From Spiroplasma sabaudiense Ar-1343 (GTDB lineage: Bacteria > Bacillota_I > Bacilli_A > Mycoplasmatales > Mycoplasmataceae): a DNA stretch of 64,000 nucleotides. The notes beneath the pieces are model-generated. The model was not told the origin of the DNA. It searched no databases and saw nothing but the letters and a program-made list of their open reading frames with translations. The stretch spans positions 372,001-436,000 of the forward strand of contig NZ_CP006934.1 of the NCBI RefSeq assembly GCF_000565215.1. The letters are read 5' to 3'. Positions 56,019 to 64,000 of this stretch are shown here, in pieces (the stretch's first letter is position 1; every line of letters begins with the position of its first letter). Made by a program: the position numbers and the translations under genes.

Positions 56019-57710
56019 ATGAAAAAAAACAAAAATTATGAAGTTTATGTAAAGCAACTCTTTGATAGTCTTGGGGGCTATGAAAATATTAAGTATTTTA
56101 CTCATTGTATGACAAGAATGCGTTTTCAACTTCATGACTGAGAAAAAGTTGATGAAGCCAGTATTAAAAATGGGGAATATGCTTCAGGGATTAATAAAAA
56201 TAAAAGTAACGGAGAATTCCAAATCATAATTGGAGCTGATGTTCCCAAATTTTATAAAGTTTTTTGTGAAGTTAACAGTTATCAAGATGATGGTAAAACA
56301 ATTATTGAAAAGGATGCTAATTTCTCAACTAAACAAGCCACTGAAATCAAAGCTATGAAAGAAAAATTTAAAGTAAAAGGATTTTTAAATACTAGTCTAG
56401 CTTTTATTTCTAAAGTCTTTTCTCCGATTGTTGTACCTTTAGTGGGTTATGGATTAATTTTAACTCTGTGATCACTTTTAACTGTTGAGTGAAGTGGAGA
56501 AGGGAGTAGTGCAGCGGCTAGTTCACATTTTATCGGCCAACTAGTTGGAATATTAGATATTTTAGTAGGAGCCTTTTCCTTATTCATTACTATTGTAATT
56601 GGATACACTGTTTTTAAAGCAATGCAGGGAAATGGAATTTATGGAATTATAATTGCTGTAGTTCTAACAGCTCCAGGACTTATAACAATGGGGGATGTTA
56701 AACCTGAACCAGGACAAAGTATTTTACAAGCATATGAAGGATGAACTCTATTTGGTGAAGGAATAGTTTATCCTTGAAAAATAAATTTCAATGGTTTAAT
56801 TATTCCAATGATTATTGTAGCAATTCTTGGGGCTTACATTGAGCGTGGAACTGAAAGAATTAACAATAATACTGCAAAAATGATTTTAGCACCAGTTTTA
56901 ATAATTGGGGGAACTTTTATCTTTGCAATCTTTATAATGGCCCCAATTGGATTGCTATTTACTAACTACTTATCAATTGCAATTAACTGATTGAGCACAA
57001 ATTCAATTGCCAAATATATTGCTATTCCTGTAATCGGGGGGCTATATGGTCCTTTAGTAATTACAGGATTACACCATTCTTTAACTCCAATTATTTTACA
57101 AGGTCAGGCGACTTATGGGGCAACTGTGATTCAAGGATTTATTACAATTTCAAATATCTCTCAAGGGATTGCTTCAATTGCCTTTGTAATTTTACACAGA
57201 AGAGTAATGAAAATGAAGGACTTAGGAATTTCTAACGGTGTCTCTGCCATTGTTGGGGGAATTACTGAACCATCATTGTATACTATTAATCTAAAACACT
57301 TATTTCCTTTAATTGCTTGTTCAATCGGAGTATTTTGTGGAACCTTAATATTAGTGGCCTCAAACACTTACGCCTTACAAGGGAGTAGTTCAATTTTTGG
57401 AATCTTAATGTACCTACAAAATGCTCCCGCTCAAACTGGGGTAACCACTTGAATTGGGGGAGGTTATCTATGAGGAGTTATCTCTATTATGGTCAGTTGT
57501 GGGGTGACTTTCTCAATGACAATATTTTTAGGAAAAACTAAATACTTCTGAAACCGTAGTGCTTCATTAATTTTAGAAGACTATGGCGAAGATATTGTTA
57601 AGTTAAGAACTATTCCCAAAGATGAATGAAAAGGGATTATAGAAATTGAAAAAACTAAAAAAATCGAAGCTAAAAATTTAAAAAAATCGACTAAAGCAAA
57701 AAAAGTCTAA
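56019..57710 (+). CDS. PTS EIIBC, beta-glucoside type
   Basis: 563 residues. N-terminal IIB domain with phospho-Cys C30 in THCMTRMRFQL and the FQIIIGADVPKFY strand. The IIC channel domain (about 125-520) has ten or so helices with TGLHHSLTPIIL and IVGGITEPSLYTINL signatures of the beta-glucoside/sucrose/trehalose family. No IIA domain. It imports a beta-glucoside as the 6-phosphate for the preceding glucosidase. Lys-rich C-terminal tail. ATG 56019 after AAGGAG, 9 bases past the glucosidase stop. Confidence 0.92.
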
Positions 57711-57736
57711 AACTCAATATTCATTATAATAATTTC

Positions 57737-57770
57737 AAAAACCTCATTAAAAAAAATATGAGGTTTTTAT
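57737..57770 (+). terminator. Terminator of the beta-glucoside operon
   Basis: Arms AAAAACCTCAT (57737-57747) and ATGAGGTTTTT (57758-57768). Confidence 0.87.
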
Positions 57771-57780
57771 TTTATTTATA

Positions 57781-57828
57781 GTAGACAGATAAACAATTTA
57801 AATGTGCTATAACGGTAGAAAAAGAATC
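57781..57828 (+). promoter_or_regulatory. Conserved promoter block, subtype 2 peptidase cassette
   Basis: Matches 40403-40450 in sequence and in distance to its gene: TATAAC box at 57828-57833 region edge, followed by GGTAGAAAAAGAATC. Suggests common control of the two cassettes. Confidence 0.45.
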
Positions 57829-57901
57829 TGTTTGCAGTGACACCAACCTTTATCTTGAGATTATAACTTTATAAATTCACAAGATCAAAGGGAGAAAGAT
57901 C

Positions 57902-58837
57902 ATGTTTAAAATTAGTTCGATATTGCTTTCAAGTTTAATAGCAACACCAAACTTGCTAGCAATAAAAAATGTTAACAACCAAAATAATAATAATATCTTA
58001 GTTCAAGAAGCTAATATGGAATCCCAAGTCAGGTCATCAGGGGGCAATCCAATTGGTACGCCAGCCACAGATAGGGAAATCCTTAGATTTTCTAATAAGG
58101 TGACAAACTATCAATAATTTACAAAACTAAAATCTAATAAATCATTTGGCTATACAGATAAAACTGTTTTAAGAGGCTCAATTGGATTGTGTGAATATAT
58201 TTCTTTGTCAACGATAATGACATATTTGGAATTATTTAAATCTCCATCTGTTTTTACCCAAAAATCTTTTAATGATTATTTTGATTACTCAGGAAGCGAT
58301 TACAGCGAGGAAATCATTGCACCATATCACAAATACTTTCAAAACAGTAAACCTGAAAAATCTTTACCAGTCAAATTATGAGAACTAAATAATAAAAAAA
58401 CAGATTTACTAGGAGGAGGTTCTGTTCACAATGCTTTTAGAAAGTGAAATAAGCATCTAAATTTGCCTTGAAAAATTGATGATGAATACAGTGCTGCTTG
58501 GTGACATACTTCAAGTCCTGAGGAGTGACTTATTAAATACGATGTTCCAGTTATGGTTTCTTGAGTTAAAAATCAGCATAATATTGTGATTTATGGATAT
58601 GATAAACCCACAAAAAGGTATTTGGTTCATTACGGATGAGGATATCAACAATCTCGAATTATAAATAAAGCGGATATTTGAAGACTTTCTTCAATGGGTT
58701 TTTGAAACGCTTTTTATCCAACCCCAAATGTAGTTAAGGGAGAATTAAAACCTTTATTTAAATATAATGGTCAAAAATACAATTGAACCCAGTTAGAAAA
58801 TATGGGATTTAGTGCTGATGATATTAAGGAAATGTAA
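57902..58837 (+). pseudogene. Subtype 2 cysteine peptidase with nonsense codon
   Basis: Close relative of 40527-41468. ATG 57902, signal-like MFKISSILLSSLIATPNLLA, then TNYQ and TAA at 58115-58117, where the intact gene has TGA (Trp) in NYEWFTKL. After the stop, the same frame continues undamaged (GLCEYISLSTIM, KNQHNIVIYGYD, KRYLVHYGW) to TAA 58835-58837. Only this one change separates it from an intact 311-residue peptidase, so loss is recent, or the site is read through. AAAGGGAG ribosome site intact. Confidence 0.8.
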
Positions 58838-58867
58838 ATAGTGAAAGGAACTTTAATATCAAAAAAA

Positions 58868-59456
58868 TAATTTTAACAAGCTATCGGGTTTAGTAGCAAC
58901 AACCACAAGTTCAATGGTTGTCTCTTGTGGGGAACCTGGAATTGAATTGGACAGTGTTATTCAAGAAAGGAATTTAGGATTTATCCCAATTCCAAAAAAG
59001 GAGTTAGTCATGGAAAGAATAAAGGAATTAAATCCCAATATTGATTATTCAAGAATTGATTTGTCGCTACGACCAAATGTTGCCACCCTTTGGCAATTAC
59101 CGGGAGGATCAGCTTATAAAATAAGCAGTAACGCTAAGTTGTATTATAATTCAAAACTAAGTTTTGGAGGTATTGACGAACCCAATTTTAAGTGCAATTT
59201 CAATAAGTTTCAAAGTAAGAGCAGTTTTATTGTTAATATTTTAGACGAAACCTATGATCCAGAAACAGATGGGAAAATTTCTTACAACATTGAAAGATAC
59301 GTAGACATAAAATATGTAGTCGATAAAAATAATGATTTCATCATAGTTACGGTTAAAAATACAAACGCTGATATTGGTTATGAATTTTATGAGAAAAATA
59401 CTATTATATATTGACATGATGTGCTCCTGGTAAGTATTGATATGACATTTAATTAA
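58868..59456 (+). pseudogene. Subtype 2 cassette lipoprotein with damaged signal peptide
   Basis: The mature part is open from lipobox VVSC (GEPGIELDSVIQERNLGF, NPNIDYSRIDLSLRPN, KLYYNSKLSFGG, CNFNKFQSK, NILDETYD) to TAA 59454-59456, including TGA=Trp at 59412. The signal peptide lacks an ATG (ATATCAAAAAAATA in place of ATG-AAA-AAA) and has a one-base deletion near 58882 (AGCTATCGG for AGCTTATCGG). ATG 58914 inside the signal peptide would give an unexported product. It follows the broken peptidase by 30 bases. Confidence 0.75.
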
Positions 59457-59461
59457 ATTTT

Positions 59462-59530
59462 GCAATGAATTTAGGATTTATCCCGAGCATTGAAGAATTG
59501 TAAGCGAAGAAAAAAATAAATATTAAATTC
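59462..59530 (+). pseudogene. Scrap of another cassette lipoprotein
   Basis: Reads MNLGFIPSIEEL then stop, matching RNLGFIPIPKKEL of the preceding lipoprotein; about 40 more bases are loosely alike. Confidence 0.4.
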
Positions 59531-60162
59531 TAATCTTGATTTGTTTAAATTTAATTTAATTAATTTTTAAATTAAAATTTTTTATAATTTAATTAATAAA
59601 TAAAACTCTAGAATAATATTTTGTTCTTCTGGAGTCTTACTTTAAATGCATTGCAAATGTTTGTTATTTAATTTTTTGATTTTATCAAAATCAAAAGCAG
59701 AATAATTTTTGATTGTTAAGTTTATCTTTAGTTTAAACAGTTACAATCTTTAAATATTTTTATAGATTATTGGAAAAAATTGCTAAAACAAATTTATCAA
59801 AAAATAAATTTGAAATTATTAAAGTGAGGTGATCAAAATTTTTTTTGAAATTAATTTGATTAGCTTTTTTTAAGAAGCAATAGGAAAAATTAAATTCTTT
59901 TTCATTTAATTTTATTTTCAATCTTGGATTTTTTTAATTTTTATTTTTAATTGATTTTAATAATTATTTTAAAAATTAAAATTATTATTTAAATCAATGC
60001 TACAATATTTTTGTACATAACTAAGGGAGGTCAAGTTTTTACGATGTACATGATTTTATACAATTGTAAAACTTAACATACAGTTAAAAAATATATTTAA
60101 GAATCCTTTTTTATAATTTAATTATTGCTATTTCAATATAAATTAAATTGAGGAGTGAAATT
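59531..60162. other. Very AT-rich gap before the RIP locus
   Basis: No gene found. Poly-A/T tracts and short palindromes only. A GGGAGGT followed by ATG at 60044 gives just a 12-codon frame. The promoter of the RIP locus should be near 60110-60140 (TTTTTATAATTTAATTATTG). Confidence 0.5.
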
Positions 60163-60723
60163 TTGAAAAAAACAAATTCTATGATAGATGTCTCGCTTTC
60201 AGCGTCGTCTTCAAATGATACTACTGAAAATGAAATTTATCAATCGACTAGCGAACCCTCTAACTCTCAACAATCACCAGCTAATACTATTTTTAATATA
60301 GGTTTAAATGAAAAAGTAGTAGGGGGCATCAATTCTCGCTACACTAGAAGCGGCTCGTTAACACTTTTTAAGCTTTTGGATTTTGCCGACGACATCGACG
60401 ATTTTAAATCAAAGATTAAGTTTATTGAATATGAAGATTCTACAGTACGACACTATTCTCAGGGAAATTATTATATATCTAAAGAATTGAAATACTCCCA
60501 GATTCCCACATCTGTACTGGATATGGGCAAAAAGAAATTTTTTTATAACTATGATAATCTTGGGTGATCCAATCATCAATCAAGAATTGATTTAACGTAT
60601 GAAGTGGTACCTTTTTCAAGGATAGTAATACTTCATTGAGAAATGTTTGCAGAGGGACGTTTGGCATTTACAGACCCTTGAGTTTCTTGAAGATTTAATC
60701 AATTTATGTTAGTAAATGCATAA
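60163..60723 (+). CDS. Unknown protein encoded upstream of the RIP
   Basis: 186 residues from TTG 60163, placed 7 bases after GAGGAG; an in-frame TTG at 60148 overlaps that site. No signal peptide or membrane helix. A polar Ser/Asn/Glu-rich leader of about 42 residues (MKKTNSMIDVSLSASSSNDT onward) precedes a folded-looking domain rich in aromatics (LFKLLDFADDIDDFKSKI, IVILHWEMFAEGRLAF, DPWVSWRFNQFML). The leader resembles that of the RIP downstream. Ends 47 bases before the RIP start; probably co-transcribed. No family recognised; it may be an accessory, delivery or immunity protein. Confidence 0.7.
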
Positions 60724-60770
60724 AAAATCTGAGGTTTATTAATAAATTTATTTTGAAAATGGGGGTTTAA

Positions 60771-61625
60771 ATGAAAGAGACACTTAATTCAATCAATGAC
60801 ACAGTATTAGATTCTGAGACAAATTTGGTATCAGAAGAAGACTTATCTCAACCACAAAAAACTAAAGAAAATGATGATCTTAAAAGACAGGTCAGCACAA
60901 CTCCAGAATTTGAAGTTACACTTGATATCACTAATGGTAGAACATTCGTTGAAGGATTATCAACCATAAGAGATACCCTGGTGGCGACCAGAGGGGTTGC
61001 TACTAGAATAGCTCAAGTAGGTCATATTGGCGAACAATTGATCAGTTTAGAAGGAAGACAAGACGGCTGCTTTATATTGAATTTGCGACACTATGGAATT
61101 GAACAAGAAGGGGGTCGGTATATAAGAATTATTGTTACTCTTGGTGATTTATATGTTGCAGGAATGATAAATAATAATAATGAGTACTTTCATTTTGGTG
61201 ATGCTGATCAACAATTTAGAAATATTAATGGGTTTGCAACTGCTGGAATACTTTATCGTTCAGGAAATTATAATCACTTAATTGGTAATGGTGATTTGCA
61301 AATTAATTGGGCAGCCATTTCAAATATGTATCAAAGTTTATTAAATTTTAGCTCTAGTTCTAATTCTTCAGGAGGACAAAATAAAAATTTGGTAATACTA
61401 ATTACTCTGATTTCTGAATCGCTGCGTTTTTATCGAATAACATCTTTAATGGCTGGGGCACTAGAAGAAGATTCGTTCAACTCAATAAATTGGGGTGAAA
61501 GAATACGACCAACAGTCACTAATTGAGGAGGAATTACTAGAACATTTTGAGATAATTCTTATCCTTTTGATGCTATTCGTTGACTTTTTATATTATCATT
61601 TTATGCTAATAAGCCCAATGGATAA
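60771..61625 (+). CDS. Ribosome-inactivating protein (rRNA N-glycosidase, RIP domain)
   Basis: 284 residues. The RIP A-chain fold runs from about residue 47 (FEVTLDITNGRTFVEGLSTI) to 255. All five ricin-type active-site positions can be assigned: Y128 (LYVAGM), Y167 (SGNYNHLIGNG), E216 and R219 (LISESLRFYRI) and W241 (NSINWGERI). RIPs remove one adenine from the sarcin-ricin loop of 28S rRNA; in Spiroplasma they are linked to killing of host parasites and to host damage. No classical signal peptide is present: a 45-residue polar leader (MKETLNSINDTVLDSETN onward) precedes the domain. ATG 60771 with GGGGG upstream. TGA=Trp at 61524 and 61548. Confidence 0.85.
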
Positions 61626-61658
61626 AACAAAAATAAGAATATCAATTTAAAATTTGTT

Positions 61659-61695
61659 TTAAAACACTATCTAAATTTATTGGTAGTGTTTTTTT
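61659..61695 (+). terminator. Terminator of the RIP locus
   Basis: Arms AAAACACTATC (61661-61671) and GGTAGTGTTTT (61682-61692), T-rich tail. Confidence 0.8.
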
Positions 61696-61797
61696 GTACC
61701 AAAATTTTTTGTAAAATCAAAATTTTAGAATTATTAAAAATTTATTCAAATAATTTTTCCTCAGTAAAACTATTTGAATAAATTTTTTAGCATATCC

Positions 61798-61829
61798 AAA
61801 AACCTTGCAAAAAATATTGCAAGGTTTTT
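61798..61829. terminator. Strong terminator for the leftward secreted-protein gene
   Basis: Perfect 13-bp arms AAAAACCTTGCAA and TTGCAAGGTTTTT (61798-61810, 61817-61829); symmetrical, so also usable rightward. Confidence 0.88.
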
Positions 61830-61862
61830 AAGATTATTTCAAATAATCTAAATTTTTACCAA

Positions 61863-62825
61863 CTAATTTTTATAAATTTCAACTTCAAAATCGGTTTTAA
61901 TTTTTCCTACTGGCATTGTATCTGTGAAATATTTAAAACCACTTGAAGAATATGTGCTTCCACGTTTTGTTTGTAACTTAATCGATCACACACCATCGTA
62001 ACTTTCGTAAGTGAAGTACGCATTAGTATATTCACCAGCATTACTTTGATCTTGGAATCAATATCAATTTGAATATCCTTCATCTTCAACGATTCAGTGG
62101 TCATTTGTATCTGGATAAGAAACAGCTCATTTAGGTGTTTTAAATTGATCTTTTTCAATTTTGTTATCCTTAATAAATTCACTTACTTCATTTAGTCAAT
62201 CCACCATCTCATCAAACTTGGTGGAATGTGAAGTTGCGTCCAATTCGGTTTGCAATTTAAAAGTTACTTTTTTTGAAGAATCTTTTAGCTCTATTGAATA
62301 TGAAGATGTGAAATTACTTGATATAGCCATTCCATCTAGTTTTTGACCTTGGTAACCGCTCAAGTCAATTGTAAGTTCTTCTCCATCAACTACGACGTCT
62401 GCAAAATAGTTAAATTCATATCTAGCTTTAGGTGGATCGTTTGAAATTACTGTATAGGCTTTTTTAATTTCATAGTTGTCAGAATTCAAAAGCTTTTCTA
62501 GTTTATCTAAGTCTTTGATTTTAGCCTGATGAGCACCGACTCTAAATTTGATATATCCGCTTAAGATATAAGCTTCATCACATCCTGTAGCTTTCATTTG
62601 ACTTTTAACATCATTTACAAAATTAACAAAACTTTCAGTTTCATCATAGGTCCCAGGAATAAGTTGATGTCAGTTTCCAGGCACTGCATATCTGGAAGTA
62701 TCAACAAATTGACTTACTTGAATGATGTTTCTAGCAAACTCAACATTTGAAGTCATTGCCATCACTGGGGCTGCCCCTGAAACAATTAGTGACATTGCGC
62801 CAAGAGTACTTAATAATTTTTTCAT
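61863..62825 (-). CDS. Secreted protein of unknown function
   Basis: 320 residues. Signal peptide MKKLLSTLGAMSLIVSGAAP with AMA cleavage site and no lipobox Cys, unlike most similar proteins here, so it is likely released. Mature chain: VEFARNIIQVSQFVDTSRY, DEAYILSGYIKFRVGAH, YEFNYFADVVVDGEELTI, then a Trp/Tyr-rich C-terminus (WIVEDEGYSNWYWFQDQSN) ending VGKIKTDFEVEIYKN. Probably beta-rich. ATG 62823-62825 with AAGGAG. Located next to the RIP genes, convergent; any functional link is speculation. Confidence 0.8.
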
Positions 62826-63114
62826 ATTTTCTCCTTTTCTTCCCGCCCACCCAACCTTATTTATATAATAAACTCTATTTAGTATATATTCCACACATTA
62901 TAAGTTTAAATGGAAATTTTACTGATTATTATTTAAATATTTTTGGAGGATTAATCAGATACATTTAAAGATAGTTATACTTAGGCTCTACCTCTGTATT
63001 ATTTGCTTTTGTCTCAAAAAATTAAGTTTGAAAGCAGGGCAGGGCTTAAAAGATTTTATAATTATTGTTGGGTTTATCTTTAAATATAAGACAAAATGCA
63101 AAATCTTATTAAAT

Positions 63115-63151
63115 TAAAAAAGACCTTACCAGAATTTCTGGAAAGGTCTTA
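63115..63151 (-). terminator. Terminator of the right-edge lipoprotein gene
   Basis: Arms AAGACCTTACCAGAA and TCTGGAAAGGTCTT, one bulge; read leftward it ends in a T run. Confidence 0.8.
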
Positions 63152-63186
63152 GATAATGCTATTATCTTGATTTCATATTTTTAAAT

Positions 63187-64000
63187 TTATTCTAGGATAA
63201 ATTGCACTTTAGTAGGTCCAGTTTCTGCGAAAGCCACTGTTGCAAAAAATGCTTTGGCTCCAAACACATCTCCACCTCCTGGTAAATTCGAGCTAGTATT
63301 AATTCAAAGAAATGCTAGATTTGCTTTTTCTCACATTGCATTATTGTGATAAAAGCGAATATATCCTTGTTCATTAACTTCAAATTCAGTTCCAAATCCA
63401 GTATAACCGTTTATATAGTCTTCAACTTTGCTTTCCGGGTTTTTATTTTTAAATTTTAAAATTTCTTGATAAATAAGTTCATCAAAATAATCTTTATTTT
63501 TATATCTTTTGTTGAACTGCAAATCAGCAAGACTTAGGTTTGGTGGTAAATTTAGTTTAAAAATGTAATCTTCATTGTCATCTTCAAAATTGTATAGTTG
63601 TTTATTAAATTCTAGTGAAACTTTAATAAAATCATTAAATAAGTCTTGGGTATTTGCAAAACTAGTTTTTTGACGACTAAAGACATAATTCTCTGGTAGG
63701 GCAAAACTAATTGTTTTATCAGGGAAATTTGGGTTTTGATAGTTAACAAATAAATTATTTACTTTCATTCCAAAAACACCAACAACTCTTTTTTCTTCAT
63801 TGTCGTTAGCGTCGATTTCAAATTGCGAACCGGTTTGAGCTAGCATATTTTTGAACCGTGCGCTTATACTCATTGAATAAAGAGTTCGATAGACACTCAT
63901 AGCTATTGAAGATGTTGTATCTCCGGTATTGGGAAAATCTTTGGGTTGGGATTCTTTAACATATCCCGAATAATTCGCTGCAATTATTTTTGACAGTTCA
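63187..64000 (-). CDS. Large lipoprotein, family A, C-terminal part (cut by window edge)
   Basis: At least 270 residues; the start lies beyond base 64000. It aligns in layout with the C-terminal half of the 13.7-20.8 kb lipoproteins: ARFKNMLAQTGSQFEID matches the AMESQGSKFKLD block, KTISFALPENYVFSRQ the SIIVRQ block, and FANTQDLFNDFIKVS the ANTQELEKQFFSDS block. It ends GPTKVQFILE. TGA=Trp at 63331. The N-terminal signal peptide cannot be checked, so lipoprotein status is by homology. Confidence 0.75.

Noticed and set aside
60024..60080. GGGAGGT followed by ATG as a small gene before the RIP locus
   Set aside because: Gives only about 12 codons before a stop, with no conservation to test.
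61907..62182. Leftward open frame of 91 codons within the secreted-protein gene
   Set aside because: Out of frame with the signal-peptide-bearing gene that covers it and lacks any start signal.
1..64000. CRISPR arrays, tRNA or rRNA genes
   Set aside because: No regularly spaced direct repeats and no tRNA or rRNA-like conserved sequence were found on reading both strands; a covariance search would settle tRNAs.

Overview
The window is AT-rich and can only be read with UGA as tryptophan (translation table 4): nearly every long gene is interrupted by in-frame TGA that aligns with Trp in paralogues. Together with the many short-signal-peptide lipoproteins, small PTS operons, no cell-wall genes and a ribosome-inactivating protein (RIP), this points to a Mollicute, most likely a Spiroplasma of an arthropod host. 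The genus is an inference; no rRNA, tRNA, CRISPR array or complete insertion sequence was seen.

Layout. 1-5.3 kb: conserved core genes (3' part of secDF, apt, bifunctional rel). 5.6-13.4 kb: a large lipoprotein, a divergent ABC transporter pair, a HAD phosphatase and small surface or membrane proteins. 13.6-20.8 kb: a tandem triplication of about 600-residue lipoproteins, with IS3-type transposase remnants in both spacers; relatives lie at 5.7-7.5 kb and at the right edge. 21.2-22.9 kb: a tandem pair of 278-residue lipoproteins, with a diverged relative at 31.4 kb. 23.5-29.4 kb: a leftward sugar locus (RpiR regulator, AgaS-like isomerase/deaminase, 76-residue membrane protein, PTS EIICB, lipoprotein, class II aldolase), probably for amino-sugar or galactosamine use. 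29.8-31.2 kb: PAP2 phosphatase. 32.4-38.6 kb: an operon of two giant repeat-bearing surface proteins and an overlapping polytopic membrane protein.

38.6-59.5 kb is a plastic region. A two-gene cassette, a papain/C39-like cysteine peptidase followed by a lipoprotein, occurs about six times in both orientations: two copies look fully intact, the others carry frameshifts, Trp-to-stop changes or deletions. Interleaved are an AbiH/SIR2-like putative phage-defence gene, a secreted-protein/ABC-transporter cassette with two broken partial copies, a second ABC transporter, and a beta-glucoside operon (RpiR, 6-phospho-beta-glucosidase, PTS EIIBC).

60.1-61.6 kb holds the most notable locus: a gene for a RIP-type rRNA N-glycosidase with all five expected active-site residues, preceded by an unknown gene whose N-terminus resembles that of the RIP. 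Neither has a signal peptide. A secreted protein and a truncated large lipoprotein close the window.

Functionally the window combines sugar uptake (two PTS loci whose EII proteins lack an IIA domain), a large paralogous cell surface, and probable host- or competitor-directed factors (peptidases, RIP, exported protein with dedicated ABC transporter).
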